Of a stretch of 64,000 nt of DNA, positions 39,481 to 51,100 are shown piece by piece (position 1 is the first letter of the stretch; the number at the start of each line of letters is the position of its first letter). The translations under genes and the position numbers were made by a program. The DNA is taken from contig NC_135780.1 of the NCBI RefSeq assembly GCF_028453695.1, positions 14,352,376 to 14,416,375 on the forward strand, read 5' to 3'. The notes beneath the pieces are model-generated. The model was not told the DNA's origin, ran no database searches, and saw only the letters and a list, made by a program, of their open reading frames with translations. This DNA is from Augochlora pura (Eukaryota > Arthropoda > Insecta > Hymenoptera > Halictidae).

Positions 39481-39925
39481 AAGCGCACAGGAACGTGGAT
39501 TTACGTCGGTGTGCGGTTGATAACAAAGACGAATGGAAACAGTCGGACGTAAGAGCGTGGTCAGTTCGATTGCATTCAGCCGGCTCCGAGCGGAATTGCG
39601 CGTTCGTCTGTCGGAGTTTGCCGTGAACGCGAACGCGAACGCGGAGCCAGTCGTTGTCGGGACGGCGAGCCGCGCGGTTCGGTGACACGACCAACAGTTC
39701 GAAGGACTCGCGTGTCTCGCCTCTCGGCTCTCTCCCTCTCTCTCTCTCATTCTCCCTTTCTCGTCCTTTGGCGCTTCGGCTGGATCCACGAGGATCGCGC
39801 ACCTGTGTACCTGCTGCGATCATCCGGCTGGACCTGAAACTGTGCCTGTGCGCCCCGTCTGTGCCGCGAGTCCTCGGACGACATTGTTTGCCGCGCCGCG
39901 TGTGCCTTCTGCTTTCTGCCGTGTG

Positions 39926-39953
39926 CCTTCTGCCTTCTGCCTTCTGCCTTCTG
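39926..39953. repeat. (CCTTCTG)n heptamer array
   Basis: About four copies, flanked by GTGTGCC variants. Confidence 0.88.
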
Positions 39954-41826
39954 CCCGTGTGCCGTGTGCAGTTGTGCATCGACCAGCGTGATTCAAAGTG
40001 CCGGGAGAGCAGGTGTCGATGTTCCAGTCCTGGCCAGGATTCTGTCGTGCCTTCAGAATCTTTTTGGATCTGCCAAGCTTCGTTTCGCTCCAAGGTTTTA
40101 CTTTTTTTCGAGTTGGTTTTTAGTATTTTAGATCGGTCGGGCTGCACGTATTGATCCGCGTTCGCAACGTAATCAATTTGCCACGATATCGTCGTTGGTA
40201 GACTGGGGATTTCTCGGTAAACGTGTTCCGCGTTGCTTGCAACCGGTGGGGCTCGAATCAAAATTTACCCGCCAGAACATTCGGTAATGTTTCGATACTG
40301 CTGCCAACAACGATACGGGCTTTCCGATTCGTTAAACGTTTATAGCGTTTCGTGCTCCGTGCATAAATTGCCCGAGTTATGGACGCGTAAATACACCGCC
40401 TATCGATCGGTCGAGACAATTTCCAACTTGCAGACTTACGATTCAGAGTTTCATCTTTGGAACGTTCTTTAGAGACCGAAAGGAAAAGCGTGGTGCTGGC
40501 AATACACGCGTTCGATCGAATGCTCGTTCGGACCTTTCTTGACTCGTTGATCATCGAGTCGCGCTCGTCGTTTCGATTACGGGATCAGCTATCTTTGAGA
40601 ACGAACTTTTACGTCGACGGATTTCGAGCGCGTCGAATTCGCTCGTCGTCTTTCGAGTAAACGAGAAAGAGAGACCGTTTGCTCGCTAATTTTTCAAGAT
40701 GGACGGATCGAGGAACGGTCGGTCGAATATCTTTCTATATTTACGCGCGTTATCCTCTCGCCGATAAACCAGCGAATCCCTCTGACCGCTGCAAAAATTC
40801 TAGCACGCGTAACGAGATCGAAATTTCCTTATCGACGTTTACGATTCGCAACGTCGATTTGACGCAACTGCGTAAAATCCAGATTGCACGGTCACTCTCG
40901 AGCAGTGTTCCGTTTTGCTCGAATTCGATCGCCGTCGTCGTCGTCGTCGTCACCGAGCGTAACGGTCGCGCGATTTGCCAGGTTCTGCCAACTGCAAACC
41001 GATTGTTCGCCGACAGTCTTGACACAGATTTTCTTACTCACGGTAAAAGAATGTGGACGGAATGCTCGGTTCTCGCGCACGAAATGGTCACGGTTTTCTT
41101 ATCGTTCCTACGCGATACGCGAGTGTTTCGAGACAGACGATGTTTCATGGTTTCTCGCAGACCCCCCGGGGATAGTTTGTTGTTGCTTCTACTGCAGCGC
41201 GGAGTACGCCGGGATACATAGATCCTTCTATTCGACCAGCAAGATTCGAGGGCCGCAAATTACCTCGATTACTAAATAACGTACCGTTTCCATTTGATTC
41301 GATCCGGCATTTATGCCGCCGCAGAACGAGAGACAGTTCCTCGTCGAACGGAGAGTCGCAACGCGAGCACCTCGGAGGAACGGTCGCCACGCGTGCACTG
41401 GTCGCGTTCACCGCTATCGTTCACCGAATCGAACTTTATCGCAGGAACGGGATGCGCGAGGTAAAACGCGAGAACGCGGACGCGTATCGGGTAGCGAGTT
41501 CCTGGAACGCATCGGTGAATGGAACGGAACGGAACGGAACGTTCCGTCATCGAGCGGGCGTGTCGCACGTGGCATATTATGCAGCGTTCGCGCGTACCTA
41601 CGCGGGATAGCGGCGCGCGGTCGGGTTGCAGGCGCACGACCGTCTACGTAAGCGTTCGATTCACCGAGTTCTCTGACTAAGCGTGCGTCACTCCGGCATC
41701 CCGGTGGCATCGCAACCTAATCGCGGCCGCCTAATCGGCGGGAACCGTGTCGGCGATTCTAGCGTTTGCCGGAAAATCGGGATGCGCGACGACTACGATT
41801 TCCCATGTCCGAGATGGAACCAATCG

Positions 41827-41830
41827 GCGC

Positions 41831-41861
<31 letters not shown>

Positions 41862-41862
41862 T
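41827..41862. repeat. (GC)n(GT)n alternating purine-pyrimidine tract
   Basis: 36 bp of strict alternation, GC first and then GT. Confidence 0.93.
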
Positions 41863-44008
41863 GTCTCGGTTCGTCGACCAACGACGGAGAACGGCGTCGG
41901 AGTAATTTTTTGAGCGGGCCTCGTCGGTCGACGCGCGACAACCGCAACCCCCGTTTGACACTTTCGTACCTCGTAGTCGCGTCGCGTGTCGGACGATCAC
42001 CAATCGCTGGAGATCCGCTCGAGTCCCTCGGATTCGTCGTTCCGTCGCATTTTCAAACGGGAAAGGAGCAACGGCGGGCCAAGGTTGCCGTATTTTCGAG
42101 ACCGGATCGAGTATGCAAATCGTTTGCCACGGACCTCCCTCCTCCAGCTTCGTCGTTCACCGATTTAATCGTAGCATCGAGAACCACTATCGGGTTCTAC
42201 GGCATTTTCCGTCGGTCGACGGAACGCTTTCGCGTCCCCTGGCGATTGCAAAAGCCTAAAATTTTCAACCGGTCTGCTACAGTCGATACGTTTTCCCAGT
42301 TTCGCCTATCGAACGATTCGATTCGACTCCCGATCGACGCCGTTGTCGGTCCGCGTCTCGACAACAAAACGATCTCAACTTCGAAGAGCAACGTCTTATC
42401 CGTTGAACGCGTAGAATCGTTCGAATAATTACAGACACTTGACCCTCGTCTGCGAGGTGGAGCATCGCGGACTCCTTGGAATTTGCCGAGCCAAGGTCGA
42501 TCGGACCGTATCCGTCGCAAATCGAATTCGACTCGACGCGGCTAGATCATCGACTCCCTTTCTTGCCGCGAAAGAAGACCGTCTCCCAAAACTTTCGAAA
42601 TTCAAACGGGTTTTCGCGCGATCGAGTTACCCAGGGGGCGACGGATGTCTCGTATACGTCGAGTCGTTCGACAGAATCGTGTCGAGAAACAACGTCCTCG
42701 GAGGTCGTCGCGGTCGCTTTCGACGACCGTGTCGATCCGCCGTTTCATTAGGTAACGGGAGTCGAGGGGTTCGATCCGTGACAAGATCGCGACTACGGGA
42801 ACCGATTTTCTATTATATATTTTCTAAAGCTCTCGACTATGCTACGTACCAACGTCCTGTTATTTTATTGCTCGCGTCCTGCGGCGAACAACGTGACGCA
42901 CAGCGACGCGGCGACGCGACGACGTACCAACGACGTGACCTCGTATTACGCATTTATCGCGTCTGGCCGTCACTCTTCGGCGGGGAGTCGCTGTCGGATA
43001 ACTTGGGCTATGCTGTCTCGATGCGTTTCTTCCATCTGGGAACCGCGCGCGTTTTACAGAGAATCCAGAATTTACAATCGTCGATTCGATTCTTTCCGAA
43101 TTTTTCCGGCCGCTGGGAAATGGAAATCGCTCGGGTAACGTCCGGCAATCGTGGCAACAATTGAACGGAACTCCGTCAAGGTTCTCGCGGTTCGCAAGGC
43201 TTGCACCAACGCGACGGCGCGTTAAATAAGAAAATAACGTAACAGCCGAGTCATTCGAGCATTCGAGCCTCGATATGATTCATGCTCGCACGAAACGCGC
43301 AGCCAGCTTAAACCGTGCCGACTTCCTGCCGCAGTCTGGTCCACTGGATCCCTTTCCAGACAATCGCCGCGCGTTGCATAATCCGTTCGTTTCGGCCGCG
43401 CGGTTTCGCGTCTCGAGCGCAGAGATATCATGCGCGAGGCGCGACATTCGATACCCGAGTTCCCATTGTGCTCGCGATTTCCAGACAATCGAACGGTCTT
43501 TGCCAATTAACGAGCTCTCCCGCCTCCAATTTCTACGATCGTTTCCGCTTTTTGATTAGATTTCGTTTCGATCGCGTCGCTCGTTCTTACAGCGTTTCGA
43601 GTATATGCGTCAACTGTGAAATTTCGAGCGGTCGGATCAAAATTCGGATTACAATGGTTGCGTCGGGAAGGGTTAGGGTTGCAAAAATGCGACGCACGAA
43701 TACGAGAGTACGACCGAAGCGCGCTCGATGCGCGTCCTCGTGACAAGCGGTGACGGGGCGTTTGTTTTATCGGAACGAGGCGTCGACGGGCATCGACGCT
43801 TTTATCGAGTCGCGTCCCGGGGATTCGGTTCAGTCGCTCTCTCCCATGTCCTAGGATTCTCCGCCTCGCGCGTTCTTATGCGAATATGGTCGCAGCGCGA
43901 AATGAAAACAAATGGCGTCGGATAACACTCGATTATCTGGAATTTGTGTTTCTTTCGGCCATTGCAAGGAGGTATTTGATTTCTTCGTCGTATTCGATTA
44001 CTCGTTCG

Positions 44009-44037
44009 TTCGGTCGGTCGGTCGGTCGGTCGGTCGG
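44009..44037. repeat. (CGGT)n tetramer array
   Basis: About seven copies. A second array of the same unit lies at 30528-30547. Confidence 0.9.
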
Positions 44038-44994
44038 CAATTCGTTTCCAGTCGAATTGTTTCGCCGCGCGGGTCGGACCGTTGAAAGTCACACAGGCCA
44101 CGTACCTGACATTTCAACGAAACCTGCATTTCGAGCACCGCCGTCGCGCCGCACCAAGCCGATTCTAATCGTCGGAAGTGCAATCCCGTCTACAGAGCTG
44201 TCGCATCCTCTTTAACGAAAGCGTTTTCCGGCGGCTGCTCCTTCGACCTTTTCGAACGTCGCATGCCTGACCTACGCCAGAATCGATCGCGTTTGCAAAC
44301 TACGAACTACCGAGCCCGCGTTTTCTTTCTCCCATGCTTTCTTTGATCGTAGCGGGAATCGAGGAGACAAGAGTGGGACGACCGTTTTAACGACGCTCGT
44401 GGCGCCGCGATACGCGAGCATATCTCGCTCCAAGTGGAATTTATCGGAGCGGATTTTAATTGGAGTGCCGCTCTCTGGAAGCGCGCGTTTCAGAATCAAA
44501 CGTAGGAGCTTCGACCCGGCTCGAATATTCCGATCCGGCGCGATTCGCATTTCGCGTCAGCGTTGCAAAGAAGCAACAACGAGCAACGAAAGAAACGATT
44601 TAGATCGCACGAAAGTCAAAGACTCACGCGAGGTGACTCTTGCCGCGTTCGGCGATTCGCGGTAGTTGGCCCGTTCGTGGGATAGAAAATTGGTCTTGGA
44701 GCGGCCAAAAGTAGAAGAACGACGTCTCGAACACCGATCGAAAAGCCTGACAAAACCGCAGCTTAGAAAAGGAAAATTGCGTCTCGACTGATCATGCTCG
44801 CGTTTTGCGAGGATAAGAGAAGTAGACGACGAAAGTGGAAGCGGGTCCGCGACCGCGCGCGCCGCGATGGTCGCGGACGCAGCGTCCAAAGACAGAGAGT
44901 GTCGTCGTCGTCGTCGGGAAAATGACGAGATCGATTGCACAGGCAGAATCGAAGCGACGGAAGAAGGGCGAGTTCCGCGGACATTCGGACGTGG

Positions 44995-45159
44995 ATGCTG
45001 TGGCCCGTGTTGGGGGATGACGGGCTGAGCCCAGCGTCGCCCCCGGCGGCGGCCACCGTCAAGGGGGTTAACAAACTGGCGCCCCTGCTTCTCTGCGGCC
45101 CCTGCAAGCCCACCAGCCACCGGAAGAACCAGAATTCCACGCAGTGGTACGTGCAGCAG
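44995..45159 (+). CDS. Rgl: Rgl coding exon 1 (residues 1-55)
   Basis: ATG 44995 is the first Met in its frame after an in-frame TGA at 44923. The donor is GTGCAGCAG|GTAAAC, phase 0. It encodes MLWPVLGDDGL, a Pro/Ala stretch, LLLCGPCKP and ends NSTQWYVQQ. It has a coding look (no stops, GC-rich third positions) and splices in phase to exon 2. I cannot confirm it by family similarity, because N termini vary between family members. Confidence 0.72.
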
Positions 45160-48100
45160 GTAAACAGACTCGCAACAGATTCATCATCACCAGTTTTGTT
45201 TCCACGTTCGAGTGCTCTTCTCTTCGCATTTCGGGTTTTACGTTCTCTCTCTCTCTCTCTCTCTCTCTCCGTTTTCCCGTTTCCTCTTTCCATCCGTTGT
45301 GTTTGTTCGTATGCCTCGTATGCCTCGTATGCCTCGTTTGCCTTGTTTGCCTTGTTTGCATCCGTTTTGCCTCTCTTCTCTCGTTCGCGCGAATCAACTC
45401 TGTTTTTCGGCAGTTCTCCAGCGATTTCACCGCTCGATTCCGAATTCGAGCGTTTACACTTGAATTTTGTTCGGGTTTCAATTCCGATTCTATAGATTCG
45501 ACTCGAATCTATCGACGTTCGAGCGTTCCCATTTATAGAATCGAGCGTTCCCATAATAGAATTTTGCTCGACTCTCGGAAATCGATTTAAGGCATATTCG
45601 GCGTTAAATTCGATTTTGCACGTGCATTCTTTTCGCTTGGTTCGGTCCACGTAGCTTTCGCCCCTTTATACGTTACTTGCTTTTTTCGAAACCAATCCAT
45701 ATCGCGGTCTCGATACGCTAATGATAGCATTTGCCTGGTATCGTGATCCGTATCGGTAATGCACGACATTGGTGTTTTTCACACGTTCTTGCATGCGCTC
45801 TTGTATTTTCAGTTTCCAGCGATCTACAGCCTGGACATGGATCGAAAAATTCAACGAGAACAATTTCTGTAGAAATTCGTTCGATCGACCGCATGCCGCA
45901 ATAGAAACAGTATCAATTTGGTATAAATCCAATCTCGTTGTTGTTGGCATAATAGAATATGCTCTTCACAGCCTTGTCCAGGGTTCTGTAGGCTGCTGCA
46001 GCCTCGATTTCGCGCGATTCGGTGTCTCGAAAGCAATCCCCGTTTAATCCGTATCCGTGGTCCGATAAAATTCGTTGAAACCGAATCAGACAGCAGAAAA
46101 CCTGAGCGGTATCGCATCGAATCCCCAACTGGAAAGGAAACCCGACGACTCGCTTGGTTAGAAAGTGTCGAAACTGTGGAACCGTCGTGCAGCTGCGCAC
46201 AGCCCCGCCTGTCCATGCTCCTCTCGACCGCTGCTCGGTGGTAATCGTCGATGCGGCGCCAGCGCCTGCGATAAATCGTTCCTTTAGAAATTGTCGATAC
46301 TTTCCTCCGCGTCGGACTCTCGGATGAAACCTGCTCGCGAGACCCGTCGTAATCTCCTATCGTCGATTCTTCGATCGCCCGTTCAAAGTACCGGTAAACG
46401 TGTACCGCTACTGAAACGAACGGAAGTCATTTTCCTTCGATACCGAAACGTTCGGAACAGTTGTCCACTCCTACCACCGCGAATTCGAGAATCCGATGGA
46501 AAAACACGTACCACGCTCTCCTTTGGCGGCGACGAGCAGCAGAGTGTGCCGAGATCGTGCGAGGACTTTTCGACGGACTTCCGACAACCAAATGACTCGA
46601 AAGACGCGTCGATCGCGACGAGACCGGATTACGACGCCATCGATATAGTAGCACTGGCGAGCCGGTTTCGCGCGCGCAGAGTGTTCGTTTTAGTCGCTTC
46701 CTAGAACGGTAAGTGTGTCGCGCCCGTTTCTTTTCTCCGTACGCCTCTCGACGGTCGTAATACTTTCGTGGTGAAGGAGAGAAAAGTGTCGCGCCGGTGT
46801 TCGTTTCGTTTCGGTTCGACGCGTCGCGTCGCGTCGCGAACGGTCGGCCGACGGACGATACGCTATTAATTTTCTTATCGCGCTGCCTCGGTCAGCCAGG
46901 GTCCTTTCGCAACCCTGGATCTATCCTAGCAAGGACAAGACTGTTTGATGAAATTTATTTACGACCACAAGATGGTGGATCTTTCCTGGAGAGATTGAAA
47001 CTTTTGGTACGAAATTTGATCGAGGCCGACGAGACTTCCGCGACGAAACGTTTCAATTTCACGGCAGCGCGTTGCCGAAATATTGTTCGCGATAGTTGTC
47101 GACGGCGAGGACGAGTCCCGACAGTCCCTCGGTTGCCGAGTCGAGATCGCGGGCCACGTGGAAGTCGTTTAATCGGTTAATCGGTTAATCGGGGTCAGAG
47201 TGTCATCGGGAGCGTATCTTGGTGTCGTGTCGTAGCTACGGGAACTTGCGAATAAAAAACTGAAATATGGTTACGTTGACCTACTTGGTGGCCCCCTTTC
47301 GCAACCGATTGGTCGTTGACGGCGGGAGATGAATTACGGAGACTCGCCCAACCGTTGGACCGTTTCGAACCAAGAGTTTTCGATTTCTTCGAGTTGCCCG
47401 ATATTTTTGCAACGGCGCAAAGTTGCCGTAGCGGTAAGTTCCTTCGCGAGAAGGAAGCGCGATCGCAAGCTAAGCTGTACGCTCGGCGTTTATTTCTCCG
47501 TCCATTCAACTTTGCCGAATCAAAAGAAGCGTGTTCCATTCAATGAAACACGATTCACCGAACGATTATCTCTTTTTAAACGCGAGTTTATAAAACTCGA
47601 GTATTTTGATTAGCTAACTACCCGATTCTATCCGTAACAGGCTCGATTAGATTAACCCATCAACTCGTATGCTCCTCGTTTAGTCGAGCGTTTTCTCATT
47701 CATACGTTACTCGTTCACTCGACGACCTCGAGCTCTCCTATGCGAAACGAGTCGATCCGAATCTTCGTTTTCCATCGCCCCCGTCGCGGAGTCTATACGT
47801 ATATTCGCTGGTGCGTCTAAGTAGACGCGAGCTCGAAGTCTCGGATCTGGGATCTCGGATCTGGGATCTCGGATCTGGGATCTCGGATCTCGGATCTCGG
47901 CGCGACCGTCGGCAAGACGAAGAGCGACGCGGGACGTCGCGGCGGTGTAACAGTTGGTTTAATTGCTTATCTGGGAATCGTACTTTACGTACGCGGCTTA
48001 CGTACCCGTGTAATTATGCGTTGCCTCTGACCGGAAGTCGAGCGTAGCCCAATAGGCTGCCGAGTACTCGCGTCGATCGAGGCAAAGAAAATTCCTTTGT

Positions 48101-51100
48101 TCTCGCGGTCGGTCGAACGTACCGACCCGAGACACGCCAGTGGACAACGGTGTTTACAAAACAGCCGACAACCTGCAAATCGTTTATCGAAAGTACTTAT
48201 CCAGTCGTGGTGCGGCTAGGCCCGGCTAGACGTTGGTAGGTTTGTCGCACGGACGAATCGTACCCCTTCTCCGTAAGGAGGCCTGTTTGCGAAAACGAGA
48301 ACGCGAACGGCCTTTGTGCTCGCCCGTTGTCAGACGAAACCTCCGTTTTCTCATCCTTTCCTTTGCTCTTTGAACTTTCGGCGTGTCTCGAGCTCGAGAG
48401 TCTTGTCACAGGTCGCAGACACCCCACACCCTGTTTCCTTCAGCTTTCGACTCGATTCAATTCGATTCGATTCGGCGATTGCCTGCCACGTGTTGCGCTA
48501 CCACCGAAACGTTTCTTCGAACCTCGCTCCGCCATCGAGCACATCGTCGTTCTCTCGTCGTAAGAATAAGATACAACGATCGCGACGTCTCGTCGCGCAG
48601 TCGGCCACTAAAACATTCAGGTGCTTCTTCAAACGAGATAACTCTTTTTGAAACAACGAAAAGGACGGTGTCGGTGGACAATGGCTAATGTCGGTTGGTC
48701 TCGCGAATCGAATATTTCGTGGGTTTCTCTTCGAATCGCAAACATGACGCGTTCTCGCAGTGGTGGATATCGGGGAGCAAGCGTGTACCGGTCGCGAGGT
48801 CGATAGTGGAATGTATTTCTACGCGAATCGATCGACGGAACGAGACGCGACGAGACGGGACGGGACGGGACGGGACGGGACGGGACGCGCCGCGCTGGGC
48901 ACATGTAATCCGATGTTAAGCTTTTCATAGGCTGACGTTGGAATGATAGAGGCGAATGCCAGTTTGTACACACGTCGGTTTCGGTGGCCTTCTTACTTAC
49001 AATTAGTTGGTATCGACGGATCGCCTATTCCCGTGCCTACGCCTTCGCGAGTAGGCTAAACGGGGCTAAACGAGGATTTCCTCGGATAGGTTTCGCCAAA
49101 CCGAAGGATAGCTGCTCGTTCGTCGAAAGCGACGCGCGTCACTGTGAGTTTTGAAGCCTCGAATCGAGTCGTTTAATCTGCGATTATCTCGATAGTTGGA
49201 ACGCAAACGAGTCTTAGCTTAGTTCGAAACTCTAAGCAGCGAATTTAACGAGCTCGTCGACGATCGATGCAGCTTAGCTGATAGTTTAAAACTTTCGAGC
49301 AGAATGTCTTTCCGTGGAAAAAACAAACAGACGTTCGGTCGAAACCGAGCCGGATCTCGTAATATGTACTACGTAATTTACTGAACGAGTTGGGGCGAAT
49401 CGAGCGACGAGATGGCCAGGATTGTTGCATAGACTAGGGTTGGATAGGATACGATAGGATACGGTAGGATAGGGTAGGAAGGCCGAGCTTCGTCGAAACA
49501 CGTATAGTATATGGTACAAATGAGAAACTTTGAATAATTCGGAAGTACTTGACGCGGCAAAGTTCTAAAAACATTTCCAGTACGAACGCGTCGACGAGAC
49601 GGAATTATTTTTCTGTTTTCTTGTCTTCTCCTAAGCGGATTCGAGGTTATTTAGCACAGATTAATCGATCGGCTTCTCACCCTGGATTAGCGAAGCTGCC
49701 TCGCTGCTTCGAGGCCTACATTTTTTCGACGGACTGTCGTCTCTTCGATCCGCGGAGCTTTCATGGCTACGATCGAATCGCTTTTCCCGGTACGCGTGCA
49801 CGGTGTTCCTTTCGAAAGAATGCCGAATAATTGATGGTCCGTACTCGGCATTCGATTCGTTGTTTAGTCGTTTGCACGGTTGTGCGCGATACGCGCGATC
49901 GTTGGTTGTTTGCCGGCAAGTTATAGTTACCATTGACCTTCTCCGCGTAAACGGGTTTCCTCGAAGTATGGAGTACTTGTTGCCCCGCGTAGAAAAGGTT
50001 GCGTAGTTAGTTTCCATCGAGGAAACTTGCTCGGAAAACGTTCAACGATGCGAAACCGTTCTGCGAAACCATCGCTGCGACTCCACAACTAGTCGGCCCG
50101 AAGAAACAATTTCTAAGCCGCCTCGATCAATTCAATCTTTTCACGTTCTCATCGTTTCGAATTTTTCCAACCCTTTACGAAAATTTATACGATGCACACG
50201 GATACATAAGACGAACGATTCGATCGCGATCTCGCGATTAGTATTGGCGAACGAAGACTTTGTTGAGATGGATTTTTTTATTCGGCCGACGAGGCCTGCG
50301 AGAACAATGGCGAGTCGACGCGTTCCGTGGAACCGTCTCCAAGGACGAGGGAGTACGAGGACCTTAAACAGTCACGCTCAGGTTCTCCCCGCTTCTCTCT
50401 AATTGCCGGTTCGTTCCGGAGCGTGAGCGTAAGCGCGATCGCGAGCGTAAACGCAAGAAGCCGGCTTTTTCGAGTCGCACAGAGTACATACATACATACA
50501 TCGATCTCGTCGTCTTCCTCGGATGCAGCAGGTGCACCGGACTCGATCGCGCGCGGTCGCAGTCCTATTGCAACGAGCTGCGGATTCGACAAACACGCTT
50601 GCGATCAAGAACATTGACTTATTAGCATCGATGCGAACAACGCTTTGCGCACGAAGATCCTGCCGATAGCGAGCAATTTGCAGCAACGTCGTAAATTTCG
50701 AAGATATAGGAACAACAGCATAATCGTCGACTCGCGTTTGGAACAATGTCACGATTTCGCGATCCCATCGATCGCGCGCGGCGACTGTTGTTGCTGTCGC
50801 ACTCGACAAACGTTGCGTGTTGTTCTGCACGCCGATAGAGAACAGCCGCGGCTATCACGCGACGCGTTCGTCCCCTGTCTCTTTTGCCTGGAGTCGGCCG
50901 GAGGAATTTCGAGGAGACACAGCGATTCCCGTTGGCAGCGTTGGCAGCGTTGGCAGCGTTGGCAGCGTTGCCCGCGGGTGAGTCGGTACGCGCGGCTAGG
51001 GAGACGAGTCGAGAGTTCGTTTTTAGCGGTCGAAATAAAAGACGGAGAATCGCGCCCCGGTGCATAGGGAACGCTATTTTCAGCCGGTACCCCGTTCTCT

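Larger units (their letters stand above)
26951..44994. other. Non-coding region between CSRNP and Rgl
   Basis: There are no family-recognisable frames apart from the ten-codon candidate at 28430. Two CpG-rich stretches look leader- or promoter-like (about 27,660-28,459 and about 39,540-40,020, the latter with TCAGTT and ATTCAG motifs). The rest is tandem-repeat-rich intergenic or 5' intronic DNA. Confidence 0.5.

Noticed and set aside
39239..40261. 340-codon - strand frame
   Set aside because: It passes through two heptamer arrays, giving repeated RRTPYAV and GRRHTAES-like segments. Openness follows from the repeats, and no domain is recognisable.
44763..45650. 295-codon - strand frame overlapping Rgl exon 1
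   Set aside because: It contains EAYEAYEAY-type and RERERE-type translations of the 9-bp and CT arrays; a shadow.
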